Shown piece by piece: positions 6,872-15,203 of a DNA stretch of 40,565 nt (position 1 is its first letter; each line of letters starts with the position of its first letter). The notes under the pieces are model-generated. The model did not search any database, was not told the DNA's origin, and saw only the letters and a list, made by a program, of their open reading frames with translations. A program made the translations under genes and the position numbers. The stretch lies in assembly GCA_902615995.1 (NCBI GenBank), contig CACMRF010000010.1, positions 1-40,565 on the forward strand, given 5' to 3'. The stretch is from an uncultured SAR116 cluster alpha proteobacterium. Lineage in GTDB: Bacteria > Pseudomonadota > Alphaproteobacteria > Puniceispirillales > Marisalimonadaceae.

Positions 6872-7879
6872 CTATATATATTTTCCTATTTCTAATGCAG
6901 TGTCACACATTCTATTTGAAAAACCCCATTCATTGTCATACCAACTCAAAATTCTTACAAATTTCTTGTTCATAACTTTTGTTTGATCAGAATGAAATAT
7001 TGAAGAGGATGGATTATGATTAAAATCACTTGAAACAAGTTTTTTATCATTAAAACTTAAAATATTTTTTAATTCATTTTCAGAAGCAATTTTTATTGCC
7101 TCATTAATTTCTTCAATCGAAGTTTCTTTCTTTGAATTAAACTTAAAATCAACAACTGAAACATTTTGTGTAGGAACTCTAATTGCAACACCATCAAGTT
7201 TACCATTTAGTTCAGGTAAAACTAACCCAACAGCTTTAGCCGCGCCTGTTGATGTAGGTATCATATTAGCAGCTGCAGCCCTTGCTCTATAAAGATCACT
7301 ATGCATTGTATCTAATGTTGGTTGGTCTCCAGTATAAGAATGTATTGTGGTCATAAAACCATTTTCTATACCTATAGATTTATTTAATACGTATGCTAAA
7401 GGGGCAAGACAATTAGTCGTACAGGAAGCATTTGATAAAATTTGATGTTCACTTGAAATTTTTTTATGATTCACGCCATACACGACAGTAAAATCGACTC
7501 CACTCGCAGGAGCAGATATAAGAACTTTTTTTGCACCTGCAGTTATATGTTGTTGAGCTTTTTCTTTACTAGTAAAAATTCCCGTACATTCTAAAACAAC
7601 ATCTACGTCTAATTCTTTCCAAGGTAAATTTTCTGGATTTCTTTCTGAAGTAACTTTAATTGGTCCTGTTCCAACATCTAGATCACTATCATTAATTATA
7701 ACATCCTTATTAAGAATGCCATGAACAGAATCATATTTTAATAAATGTGCATTTGTTTCTATAGGGCCTAAATCGTTAATGCCGACTACTTTAATATTGT
7801 CATTTTTATTTTCAATGATAGACCTTAGTATATTTCTACCAATTCTTCCAAATCCATTAATTGCTACTTTGACTGACAT
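6872..7879 (-). CDS. gap: Glyceraldehyde-3-phosphate dehydrogenase (type I)
   Basis: Interconverts glyceraldehyde-3-phosphate and 1,3-bisphosphoglycerate. At 335 residues it has the Rossmann start 'INGFGRIGRN', the active-site 'SNASCTTNCLAP' with Cys153, 'HSYTGDQ' with the catalytic His, and 'SWYDNEWGFSNRM' at the C-terminus. The cofactor loop reads 'GINDLGPIE'. The Asp-Leu pair resembles NAD-dependent enzymes more than the Asp-Thr of chloroplast/Calvin NADP-type enzymes, so NAD preference is inferred. It lies between pgk (17 nt) and rpe (3 nt). With pgk, fbp and tkt next door it probably runs in the gluconeogenic direction, but it is reversible. Confidence 0.97.
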   Translation of the reverse strand: MSVKVAINGFGRIGRNILRSIIENKNDNIKVVGINDLGPIETNAHLLKYDSVHGILNKDVIINDSDLDVGTGPIKVTSERNPENLPWKELDVDVVLECTGIFTSKEKAQQHITAGAKKVLISAPASGVDFTVVYGVNHKKISSEHQILSNASCTTNCLAPLAYVLNKSIGIENGFMTTIHSYTGDQPTLDTMHSDLYRARAAAANMIPTSTGAAKAVGLVLPELNGKLDGVAIRVPTQNVSVVDFKFNSKKETSIEEINEAIKIASENELKNILSFNDKKLVSSDFNHNPSSSIFHSDQTKVMNKKFVRILSWYDNEWGFSNRMCDTALEIGKYI

Positions 7880-7896
7880 TATTTTCCTTCCGTAAG

Positions 7897-9087
7897 TTAA
7901 CTTATAGGTTTGATACCTGGCAATACTTTACCTTCTAACCATTCTAGAAATGCTCCACCTGCAGTGGATACATAACTAAAATCATTCAATACTTTTGCAT
8001 TGTTCAATGCAGAAACTGTATCACCTCCACCTGCAACACTCAAAATCTTTTTTTGTTTTGTAAGACTTGAAACATAGGAAGCGACTTTATTGGTACCTTT
8101 ATCGAATGGGCAAGTTTCAAAAGCACCTAATGGTCCGTTCCATAAAATAGTTTTACAGTTATTAATATTTTTATTAAAAAGCTCTATCGATTTTGGGCCA
8201 ATGTCTAGTGCCATCATATCATGTGGCATTGAGTCAAAATTAGTAGTTGTATATTCAGCATTTTTTTTTAAATTTTTAGATACAATAAAATCAGTTGGCA
8301 AAATTAAATTACAATTATTATTTTGTGACTTTTCTATAATCTCTTTAGCTAGATCCATACAATTTTTCTCAAATAAACTTGTACCGACATTAAGACCTTT
8401 TGCAGAAACAAAAGTATTAGCCATAGCTCCACCAATAATAATAATATCCATTTTTTTGAGTAAAAAATTTATTACATCTATTTTAGTTGAAACTTTTGAC
8501 CCTCCAATTATTGCAGCTACTGGTTTATTGGGATTATTTAAAACACCCTCTAAAGCTTTAATCTCTTTTTCTAAGTGAGTTCCCATAAATGAAGGTAAAA
8601 AATTTGTCACACCAACCGTGCTAGAATGCTTTCTGTGGGAACATGAAAAAGCATCATTAACAAAATAATCAATCCCCAGAGTTAAATCTCCCGAAAAGTC
8701 TTTATTATTAGTTTCTTCCCCTTTATGAAATCGTAAATTTTCTAAAAGTAAAATTTGACCCTCTTTAAGATTATTTTTTAATTCTTCCGCTTGTGGCCCA
8801 ATGCAAGTTGGTGAAAAATCAATAGGAGAATTTAATGCTTTTGACAAAGGTTCTATTAATGGTTTTAGACTATACTTTTTATTATATTCACCATTAGGTC
8901 TTCCAAAGTGACTACAAAGTACTACCTTGCCACGTTTTTTAATAATTTCTTGAATAGTTGGTAAAACAGATTGAAGCCTTGTTTCATCTTGAACAACACC
9001 ATTTACTATAGGCAAATTCAAATCAACCCTAACAAGAATCAATTTATTTGTTAAATCTAATTTAAATAGTTCTTTCGAAAAAGGCAT
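7897..9087 (-). CDS. pgk: Phosphoglycerate kinase
   Basis: Transfers phosphate between 1,3-bisphosphoglycerate and ADP. The 396-residue monomer has the N-terminal substrate signature 'ILVRVDLNLPI', 'LCSHFGRPNGEY', 'LLENLRFHKGEE', the hinge segment 'AAIIGGSKVSTKI', and the C-terminal nucleotide-binding 'VAGGGDTVSAL' and 'STAGGAFLEWLEG' motifs. It starts 4 nt after the end of tkt and is followed 17 nt later by gap, so both enzymes of this reversible pair are made from one message. Length and motifs are complete and nothing is unusual. Confidence 0.98.
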   Translation of the reverse strand: MPFSKELFKLDLTNKLILVRVDLNLPIVNGVVQDETRLQSVLPTIQEIIKKRGKVVLCSHFGRPNGEYNKKYSLKPLIEPLSKALNSPIDFSPTCIGPQAEELKNNLKEGQILLLENLRFHKGEETNNKDFSGDLTLGIDYFVNDAFSCSHRKHSSTVGVTNFLPSFMGTHLEKEIKALEGVLNNPNKPVAAIIGGSKVSTKIDVINFLLKKMDIIIIGGAMANTFVSAKGLNVGTSLFEKNCMDLAKEIIEKSQNNNCNLILPTDFIVSKNLKKNAEYTTTNFDSMPHDMMALDIGPKSIELFNKNINNCKTILWNGPLGAFETCPFDKGTNKVASYVSSLTKQKKILSVAGGGDTVSALNNAKVLNDFSYVSTAGGAFLEWLEGKVLPGIKPIS

Positions 9088-9091
9088 AAAC

Positions 9092-11083
9092 TTATGTATT
9101 AATTTTATTTAAAATTTTTTCTCTAATCTTATCTGAACTTAATCCAAAATGTTTAAATAAATGATTTGCAGGTGCTGATGCTCCAAATGTTTTCATTCCG
9201 ATAAAAATACCATTTGATCCTATATATTTATGCCATCCTAATTCTGAACCTGCTTCTACACCAACTTTTAATTTTTCTCCAAGAACATTTAATTTATATT
9301 CTTCTGATTGTTTTTCAAATATCTCCCAACATGGTAAAGACACCACTGATGCCTTAATATTATCATTTAGTAATAGATAAGAAGTTTCTAATGCAATCTC
9401 AACCTCAGAACCTGTGGCAATTATTGTTAAATCTCTGTCATTTCCAAAATCTTTAACGAGATATCCCCCTTTACTTGTAAGATTATCATTCCCTTTTTCG
9501 TCTCTAAATGTTTTTAAGCCCTGTCTAGATAAAGCCAATATAGACGGTCCATTATATTTAAGTGAAAGTTCCCATGCTTCTGCTGTTTCAACTGCATCAG
9601 CAGGACGAAATACATTAAGGTTAGGAGTAGCTCTCAGCATTGCTAAATGTTCTACCGGTTGATGAGTTGGACCATCTTCACCCAGACCAATTGAGTCATG
9701 AGTTAGCACATAAATAACTTTAGTTTTCATCAGAGCGGACAACCTAATTGAACTTCTCATATAATCACTAAAAACCAAAAAAGTTCCTCCATATGTTACA
9801 AAACCTTTATGAAGTGCTATTCCATTCATAACAGCTCCCATCATATGTTCTCTAATTCCATAATGAATATAATTAGCTTTAAATTTTTTTGGTTTTACAG
9901 AATTCATATCTGGAGTCTTTGTCAAATTTGATCCTGTTAAATCCGCTGATCCACCAGCAATATTATCTACATTAGATGACAAAATTTTTAGAAATTCTAA
10001 ACTTGCCTGTCTTGTAGCTAATTTAGGTTTTTCTAATTTCAGTTTTTGAATATGAGATTTTAAATTTTTTTCAAAGACTTGTGGCAAATAGTTTGAATTA
10101 TTTTTAATAAATTTATTTTTTTTAGGACTTTTATTGAGTCTATCTTCCCATTCCTTTCTAATTTTTGATCCTCTATCAACTGAATCTCTCCAATCATTAA
10201 GTATATCTTTTGGAACTTCAAATGGGTTACTTTTCCAATTTAATTCTTTTTTTACTTTTTCAACTTCATCAACCCCAAGTGGTGCTCCATGTGTTTTTTC
10301 AGTACCTGCAAGATTTGGTGAACCAAAACCAATTATAGTTTTGCAAGCAATAAATGATGGTTTATTTGTTTTTTTTGCATTTTCAATCGCCTTTGATATT
10401 TGATCAAAGTCGTGTCCATCAACTGATTGAGTATGCCAACCTGATGCTTTAAATCTAGCAATTTGATTACTTGAATTTGACAAATTAGTATTGCCATCAA
10501 TTGATATTGAATTATCATCCCAAAGAACAATTAACTTTGTTAACTTTAGATGTCCGGCAAATTCTATTGATTCATGACTTATACCCTCTTGAAGACATCC
10601 ATCGCCAACAATGACATAAGTGAAATGATCAACAAGATTTTTTCCAAACTTAGCATTAGACATCCTCTCCGCCAAAGCCATACCAACAGCAGTTCCTAAT
10701 CCTTGACCTAGAGGGCCTGTTGTAGTTTCAACTCCTAAAGTGTCACCATACTCAGGGTGACCAGGTGTGTTAGAATTTAACTGGCGAAACTTTTTTAAAC
10801 TTTCAACATTCATATCAGCATAGCCTAAAAGGTAATTTAGAGCGTATATGAGCATTGAACCATGACCAGCTGACAAAACAAATCGGTCTCTATCAGGCCA
10901 ATCAGGTTTTTTTACATCGATATTCAAACATTTGGAGAATAAAATTGTTGCCACATCAGCAATACCCATGGGCATACCAGGATGACCTGAGTTTGCTTTT
11001 TGAACCCCTTCAGCTGCAAGTACTCTTATTGCATTAGACATTCTTTTTAATGTTTTTATATTTAATTCTGATGTTTTAGACAT
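9092..11083 (-). CDS. tkt: Transketolase
   Basis: A thiamine-diphosphate enzyme moving two-carbon units between sugar phosphates in the non-oxidative pentose-phosphate pathway. The 663-residue chain is full length. 'NSGHPGMPMG' (His33/34 region) is at the N-terminus. The cofactor motif runs from 'VGDGCLQEG' (about 159-167) to the Asn in 'WDDNSISI'. 'GIREHMMGAVMNG' carries the catalytic Glu of the pyrimidine domain, and 'THDSIGLGEDGPTHQPVEHLAMLR' is the usual substrate loop. It begins 28 nt after fbp and ends 4 nt before pgk. Grouping with fbp, rpe, pgk and gap recalls cbbT in Calvin operons, though all of these enzymes also serve heterotrophs. Confidence 0.98.
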   Translation of the reverse strand: MSKTSELNIKTLKRMSNAIRVLAAEGVQKANSGHPGMPMGIADVATILFSKCLNIDVKKPDWPDRDRFVLSAGHGSMLIYALNYLLGYADMNVESLKKFRQLNSNTPGHPEYGDTLGVETTTGPLGQGLGTAVGMALAERMSNAKFGKNLVDHFTYVIVGDGCLQEGISHESIEFAGHLKLTKLIVLWDDNSISIDGNTNLSNSSNQIARFKASGWHTQSVDGHDFDQISKAIENAKKTNKPSFIACKTIIGFGSPNLAGTEKTHGAPLGVDEVEKVKKELNWKSNPFEVPKDILNDWRDSVDRGSKIRKEWEDRLNKSPKKNKFIKNNSNYLPQVFEKNLKSHIQKLKLEKPKLATRQASLEFLKILSSNVDNIAGGSADLTGSNLTKTPDMNSVKPKKFKANYIHYGIREHMMGAVMNGIALHKGFVTYGGTFLVFSDYMRSSIRLSALMKTKVIYVLTHDSIGLGEDGPTHQPVEHLAMLRATPNLNVFRPADAVETAEAWELSLKYNGPSILALSRQGLKTFRDEKGNDNLTSKGGYLVKDFGNDRDLTIIATGSEVEIALETSYLLLNDNIKASVVSLPCWEIFEKQSEEYKLNVLGEKLKVGVEAGSELGWHKYIGSNGIFIGMKTFGASAPANHLFKHFGLSSDKIREKILNKINT

Positions 11084-11111
11084 AATTTCTCTCGACGATT
11101 TTAATTTAGAC

Positions 11112-12059
11112 TTAATGAGTATTTAAAAAAATTTCAACCTCTTCTTTAGAACCAAAAATAAAAGGTACACGTTGATGTATTTCATTTACTTTTACATTTA
11201 AAATATCGATTGAACCATTTGTAGCTTTTCCTCCAGCCTGACTTATCAAAAAAGAAATGGGATTAGCTTCATAAGTTAACCTTAGTCTTCCACTTTTATT
11301 TTTTTCTCTTGTATCTTCTGGATAAAGAAAAATTCCACCTCTCTCAAAGATTCTACTTGCATCTGCAACCAATGATCCAACCCACCTCATATTAAAATTT
11401 TTTTTTCTTATTCCATCAGTTCCATCTTCACAATTTTTTATGTAATTTTTTACCTTGTTATTCCAATATCTCCTGTAAGAAGAATTAATAGAAAATTCAG
11501 ATGTTGATTTTGGAATGATTATATTTAGATTTAATATATTAAATTGGTTCTTTGTATGATCATAATAAAAAGAATGTACTCCTTTACCAAGTGACAAAAT
11601 AAGAGTTGTCTGAGGCCCATAGACAAAAAAACCTGCACATAATTGAAATTTGCCATTTTGTTTTAAAGAATTCTCAATTGAAGCATTGTAAAAAGGAAGA
11701 ATTGAAAAAATGGTTCCTATTGATATGTTATTACCAATATTTGATGATCCGTCTAGTGGATCACAAAATATCAAATACTTTCCATTTTTATCTATAGTTG
11801 TCATTCCATCTTGTTCTTCAGAACAATAGGCAAAAACAGAGCTATTATTTAAAGACTCAAAAACACATTCATCAGCAAAAATATCCAAAGGTTTTTGTTT
11901 GTCACCATCGGCATTTTGAGAAGTTTCTTTCTCACTTTCCAATTTATTATTGTTTCTTATTGAGTTTGATATTTTAATCGCTGCATTTGATAAATCTAAT
12001 ATAACCTTATTTAAAGAATCTATTGAATAGTTCTTTTCAAGAAAGGTTTTTAAATCCAT
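11112..12059 (-). CDS. fbp: Fructose-1,6-bisphosphatase, class I
   Basis: Hydrolyses fructose-1,6-bisphosphate to fructose-6-phosphate, the committed gluconeogenic (and Calvin-cycle) step; Mg-dependent. Class I signatures: 'NADGDKQKPLDIFADE', 'YCSEEQDG' (metal ligands), 'FCDPLDGSSNI' (the inositol-phosphatase-type metal motif), 'MRWVGSLVADASRIF..GGIFLYP' and 'GRLRLTYEANPISFLI.QAGG'. At 315 residues it is slightly shorter than the usual 330-340. It is the first gene of a six-gene minus-strand operon. Its start lies 86 nt from the divergent GlnE-like gene, so the operon promoter must be in that short AT-rich gap. No phosphofructokinase or aldolase gene is in the window, which fits a gluconeogenic reading. 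Confidence 0.95.
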   Translation of the reverse strand: MDLKTFLEKNYSIDSLNKVILDLSNAAIKISNSIRNNNKLESEKETSQNADGDKQKPLDIFADECVFESLNNSSVFAYCSEEQDGMTTIDKNGKYLIFCDPLDGSSNIGNNISIGTIFSILPFYNASIENSLKQNGKFQLCAGFFVYGPQTTLILSLGKGVHSFYYDHTKNQFNILNLNIIIPKSTSEFSINSSYRRYWNNKVKNYIKNCEDGTDGIRKKNFNMRWVGSLVADASRIFERGGIFLYPEDTREKNKSGRLRLTYEANPISFLISQAGGKATNGSIDILNVKVNEIHQRVPFIFGSKEEVEIFLNTH

Positions 12060-12145
12060 TTTAATTGCAACTTTCGTATATTTTGTTTTATAGTTTTAAT
12101 AACATTTTTTTTGTATAAAAAAAGATTTAATTTAAAGCATTTACG

Positions 12146-13717
12146 TTGAAATATATAAATAAAATTCAATTACCAGAAAATATTTCATCAATTAAAGATG
12201 TAAGTGAATATTATGATCATAACATTAATGATTTGATAACCTATCTTTTTAAAAACACAAAATTCAATAAACAAGTTATTATAAATTTTTTTAGAGCATA
12301 TTTTAAAAATATTATAAATAAAAAAATACAAGATGACTACATAAACTTAATTGAAAAGTTTTCTAATTCTATACTTCCAATAATTTTAAATTCTAAATAT
12401 CCTAGACAAGGCACCTTTCAACTTTTGAGATTTATAGATGCTATACAACCCAATTTTAATTTTATTGAAATGGTGATTTTAAATTCTTTTTCTCACAAAA
12501 AAATGTCAGACATTCTTACCTTCTCAGGACATGCTACAAATCTTTTGTCTAAAGATATCAATTTACTAGAAATTTTAGATCCTTATTACAGAATAAAATT
12601 GACCAAAAATATAAATATATATCAAAAAGAGTTTAACAAAATAAGTGTAAATGAAGATGAAGAGACAATTTTAAATAAATTAAGGAGAACTCATAGAAAA
12701 CTTAAATTTCAAATTATTGTATCAATTATTACTGATGAATTAAAAGTAGAAGATGCTGCGTATGAATTTTATTTATTAGCTCATTGCACTCTACAAAAAG
12801 TTCAAAAAGTTGCTGTTAATTTAATATCAAAAGAGAAAGATTTTGAATTTAATGTTATAAATGATTTTGGAATTTTAGCATATGGAAGATTTGCTCAAAA
12901 TTTAATGACATCTAATTCTGATTTAGATCTAGTGTTTATTTTCCCAGATAAAAACCAAAATTTTCAAAATCAAAAAACTTATCATTTAATTTTATCTCTA
13001 ATTTCCCAAAAAATGATTTCGATTTTAAGTTCAAAAACATCTGAAAATTTAATTTATGAGATAGATACCAAACTTGGGCCAAAAGTACGTATTAGTTCAA
13101 ACGCTTGTACATTATCTGAATTTAAATCTTTTCATAAAAATGAGACTTTTTCATGGGAAAAAATGGCATTAATGAAGAGTGATTTGGTTTTTAAAGGTAA
13201 TAATTTTCAGATTGAACTAGACAAAGTTATTCAAAAATTTAAATCACAAACAATAAATAATAAAAATTTGATTCACGAGATTAATGAAATGAGGAGAATA
13301 AATGTAAAACCTGAAAAAATAAAAAATAATGAAAAACGAAGTAGTTTAAATATTTCTGAAAATGTAGAAAACAAAATTCACTGGTACGAAACTAAATATG
13401 CTCTTGGTGGTCAAAGGGATATTGAATTTTTAGAGTTTTTTTATAGCAATCCAAAATACAATAAAATAATAGAAAATATAGAAGAAAAAAAATATTTTAT
13501 TAAAAAAGCAAAAATGTTTTATTTTATAATTGACCAATATGTAAATCTTACATTTTCAAATCAAAAACCAAGCAAATTAACAAATCAAATTATAGAAAAG
13601 CTTCAGAAAAATCTAAATATTAGAGATTTAGGTTCTCTTAAATTGAGTCTTAAAAATACAAAAAATGAGATTAATAAATACTTAACACATATACTTGAGA
13701 ACAAAATTTTTGATTAA
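12146..13717 (+). CDS. Half-length GlnE-like nucleotidyltransferase (glutamine synthetase adenylyltransferase family)
   Basis: The 523-residue product resembles one half of GlnE, which adenylylates or deadenylylates glutamine synthetase and is normally about 950 residues with two nucleotidyltransferase units. Helical N-terminal region: residues 80-150, with 'FQLLRFIDAIQPNF' and 'SGHATNLLSKDINLLEILDP'. Nucleotidyltransferase core: 'LAYGRFAQNLMTSNSDLDLVF', metal-binding Asp259 and Asp261. Third acidic strand: 'YEIDTKLGP' (Asp307), then 'WEKMALMKSDLV'. The family's GG-DIEF helix start appears as 'LGGQRDIEFLEFF'. Context before the core looks more like the C-terminal adenylyltransferase half. 'DTKLGP' replaces the usual 'D.RLRP', so the site is divergent. 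The start is TTG (12146); a stop at 12128-12130 rules out any earlier in-frame start except rare codons. AmtB and GDH genes follow, supporting a nitrogen role. Confidence 0.72.
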   Translation: MKYINKIQLPENISSIKDVSEYYDHNINDLITYLFKNTKFNKQVIINFFRAYFKNIINKKIQDDYINLIEKFSNSILPIILNSKYPRQGTFQLLRFIDAIQPNFNFIEMVILNSFSHKKMSDILTFSGHATNLLSKDINLLEILDPYYRIKLTKNINIYQKEFNKISVNEDEETILNKLRRTHRKLKFQIIVSIITDELKVEDAAYEFYLLAHCTLQKVQKVAVNLISKEKDFEFNVINDFGILAYGRFAQNLMTSNSDLDLVFIFPDKNQNFQNQKTYHLILSLISQKMISILSSKTSENLIYEIDTKLGPKVRISSNACTLSEFKSFHKNETFSWEKMALMKSDLVFKGNNFQIELDKVIQKFKSQTINNKNLIHEINEMRRINVKPEKIKNNEKRSSLNISENVENKIHWYETKYALGGQRDIEFLEFFYSNPKYNKIIENIEEKKYFIKKAKMFYFIIDQYVNLTFSNQKPSKLTNQIIEKLQKNLNIRDLGSLKLSLKNTKNEINKYLTHILENKIFD

Positions 13718-13826
13718 TTAATAGTCGTATACCTAATTTTAAACGTTTTTTTGCATATAATTTAATCATTAATAATTTTGACTTTATCAAATAAATTTCA
13801 TATCTAAAAAAATTATTCTTGTACCT

Positions 13827-13832
13827 TATAAT
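13827..13832 (+). promoter_or_regulatory. Probable -10 element of the amtB promoter
   Basis: A perfect TATAAT lies 25 nt before the start codon of amtB and would give a leader of about 20 nt containing the AAGGAG ribosome site (about 13846-13851). No good -35 hexamer sits 16-18 nt upstream. A second, weaker pair (TTGACT 13778-13783 and TATCTA 13801-13806, 17-nt spacing) is an alternative. Confidence 0.4.
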
Positions 13833-13857
13833 TACAAAAATACTTTAAGGAGTTTTT

Positions 13858-15138
13858 ATGAAAAGAATTTTTATTTTAGGCTTTTTATCAACTTGCATGT
13901 TTGTTTCTTCTTTAGCAAACGCAGCTGTTGATGCTGAAGTCGCTTATATTTTTAACTCATTTTCTTTCTTGGTTCATGGGTTCCTAGTTATGTTAATGGC
14001 AGCTGGCTTTTGTATGTTAGAAACTGGTTTGGTAAGAGCCAAAAATGCAGTTGTACAGTGTGCTAAAAACATTGGATTGTATTCCATCGCTGGTATTATG
14101 TTTGCTGTTGTTGGTTATAATCTTATGTATATGGATGTATCAGGTTGGATTGGTTCATTTGCAATCTGGGGGCCTTCTGACAAATTAGAACCACTTGAAG
14201 GAGATTATTCATCAGGATCTGATTGGTGGTTTCAAATGGTTTTTTGTGCTACTGCAGCGTCGATTGTAAGTGGTGCAGTTGCGGAAAGAGTAAAATTGTC
14301 TAGCTTTTTAATATTTGTTGTACTTTTGTGTGGCTTTATATACCCAATTCAAGGATCATGGTCTTGGGGTGGCGGATACTTAAGCGAGGCTGGATTTTTA
14401 GACTTTGCAGGTTCATCAATAGTACATGGTGTAGGCGGTTGGGCTGCGCTAACTGGTGCAATTATCCTAGGTGCTAGAAAAGGTAAATATTCCTCAGACG
14501 GTAGTGTTAATCCAATGCCAGGATCAAACCTACCATTAGCAACACTAGGTACTTTTATATTATGGTTTGGTTGGTTTGGATTTAATGGTGGTTCTCAACT
14601 TGCGATGGGTTCTGCTGCTGATGTATCTGCTATATCAAACATCTACATTAATACAAATCTTGCAGCAGCAGGTGGAGTGGTAGTTGCAATAATCTTAACT
14701 ATGTTATTTTATAAGAAAACTGATTTAACAATGGCATTGAATGGTGCTCTTGGTGGATTAGTTGCTATCACAGCTGAGCCTTTAGCTCCGTCACCAATGC
14801 TTGCTATATTTATAGGAGCTGTTGGTGGATTGATAGTTGTATTATCAATACCAATGTTAGACAAATTTAAAGTTGATGATGTTGTCGGTGCAATTCCTGT
14901 TCACTTATTCGCAGGTATTTGGGGAACAATAGCAGTCATTTTCTCAAATTCAGACGCAAGTATTGGAGCTCAACTGTACGGTATATTTGCTATAGGAGCA
15001 TTTACAGTAATAGCATCTTCAATTGTGTGGTATGCAATAAAACTAATTATTGGTATCAGAGTATCAGAAGAACAAGAACTAGAAGGCGTCGATGTAAGTG
15101 AAGTTGGTATGGAAGCATACCCTGATTTTAAAAAATAA
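13858..15138 (+). CDS. amtB: Ammonium transporter
   Basis: An inner-membrane ammonium channel of the Amt/Rh family, 426 residues. An N-terminal signal peptide ('FILGFLSTCMFVSSLANAA') precedes eleven hydrophobic segments, as in E. coli AmtB. Conserved marks: 'GFCMLETGLVRAKN' (helix 1), the twin-histidine pore residues in 'SSIVHGVGGWAALTGA' (His190) and 'IPVHLFAGIWG' (His349), 'FGWFGFNGGSQL', and the acidic residue before the first histidine in 'LDFAGS' (Asp182). A strong AAGGAG ribosome site lies 6-7 nt before the ATG, unlike the weak start of the upstream GlnE-like gene. No glnK/glnB regulator gene accompanies it in the window. A strong hairpin terminator follows at 15161. Confidence 0.96.
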   Translation: MKRIFILGFLSTCMFVSSLANAAVDAEVAYIFNSFSFLVHGFLVMLMAAGFCMLETGLVRAKNAVVQCAKNIGLYSIAGIMFAVVGYNLMYMDVSGWIGSFAIWGPSDKLEPLEGDYSSGSDWWFQMVFCATAASIVSGAVAERVKLSSFLIFVVLLCGFIYPIQGSWSWGGGYLSEAGFLDFAGSSIVHGVGGWAALTGAIILGARKGKYSSDGSVNPMPGSNLPLATLGTFILWFGWFGFNGGSQLAMGSAADVSAISNIYINTNLAAAGGVVVAIILTMLFYKKTDLTMALNGALGGLVAITAEPLAPSPMLAIFIGAVGGLIVVLSIPMLDKFKVDDVVGAIPVHLFAGIWGTIAVIFSNSDASIGAQLYGIFAIGAFTVIASSIVWYAIKLIIGIRVSEEQELEGVDVSEVGMEAYPDFKK

Positions 15139-15160
15139 TAATCAAGTTACCTCCCCATAA

Positions 15161-15190
15161 AAAGGCAGTCTATCAAGACTGCCTTTTTTT
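15161..15190. terminator. Rho-independent terminator shared by amtB and gdhA
   Basis: A perfect 11-bp stem, AAAGGCAGTCT (15161-15171) and AGACTGCCTTT (15176-15186), with a 4-nt loop ATCA. It is followed by a T run (15184-15190) on the plus strand and flanked by an A run (15159-15163) that gives a short U tract on the other strand. It lies between convergent amtB and gdhA and should stop transcription from both sides, more strongly for amtB. Confidence 0.9.
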
Positions 15191-15203
15191 ATTTTCTTAT
15201 CAT

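Noticed and set aside
8090..8578. 162-codon plus-strand frame inside pgk
   Set aside because: It is fully antisense to a complete phosphoglycerate kinase gene and has no family features; it is a codon-use shadow.
13751..13756. TTGCAT upstream of amtB as a sigma-54 -12 element
   Set aside because: No GG-containing -24 element lies at the required distance, so nitrogen control through sigma-54 is not supported.
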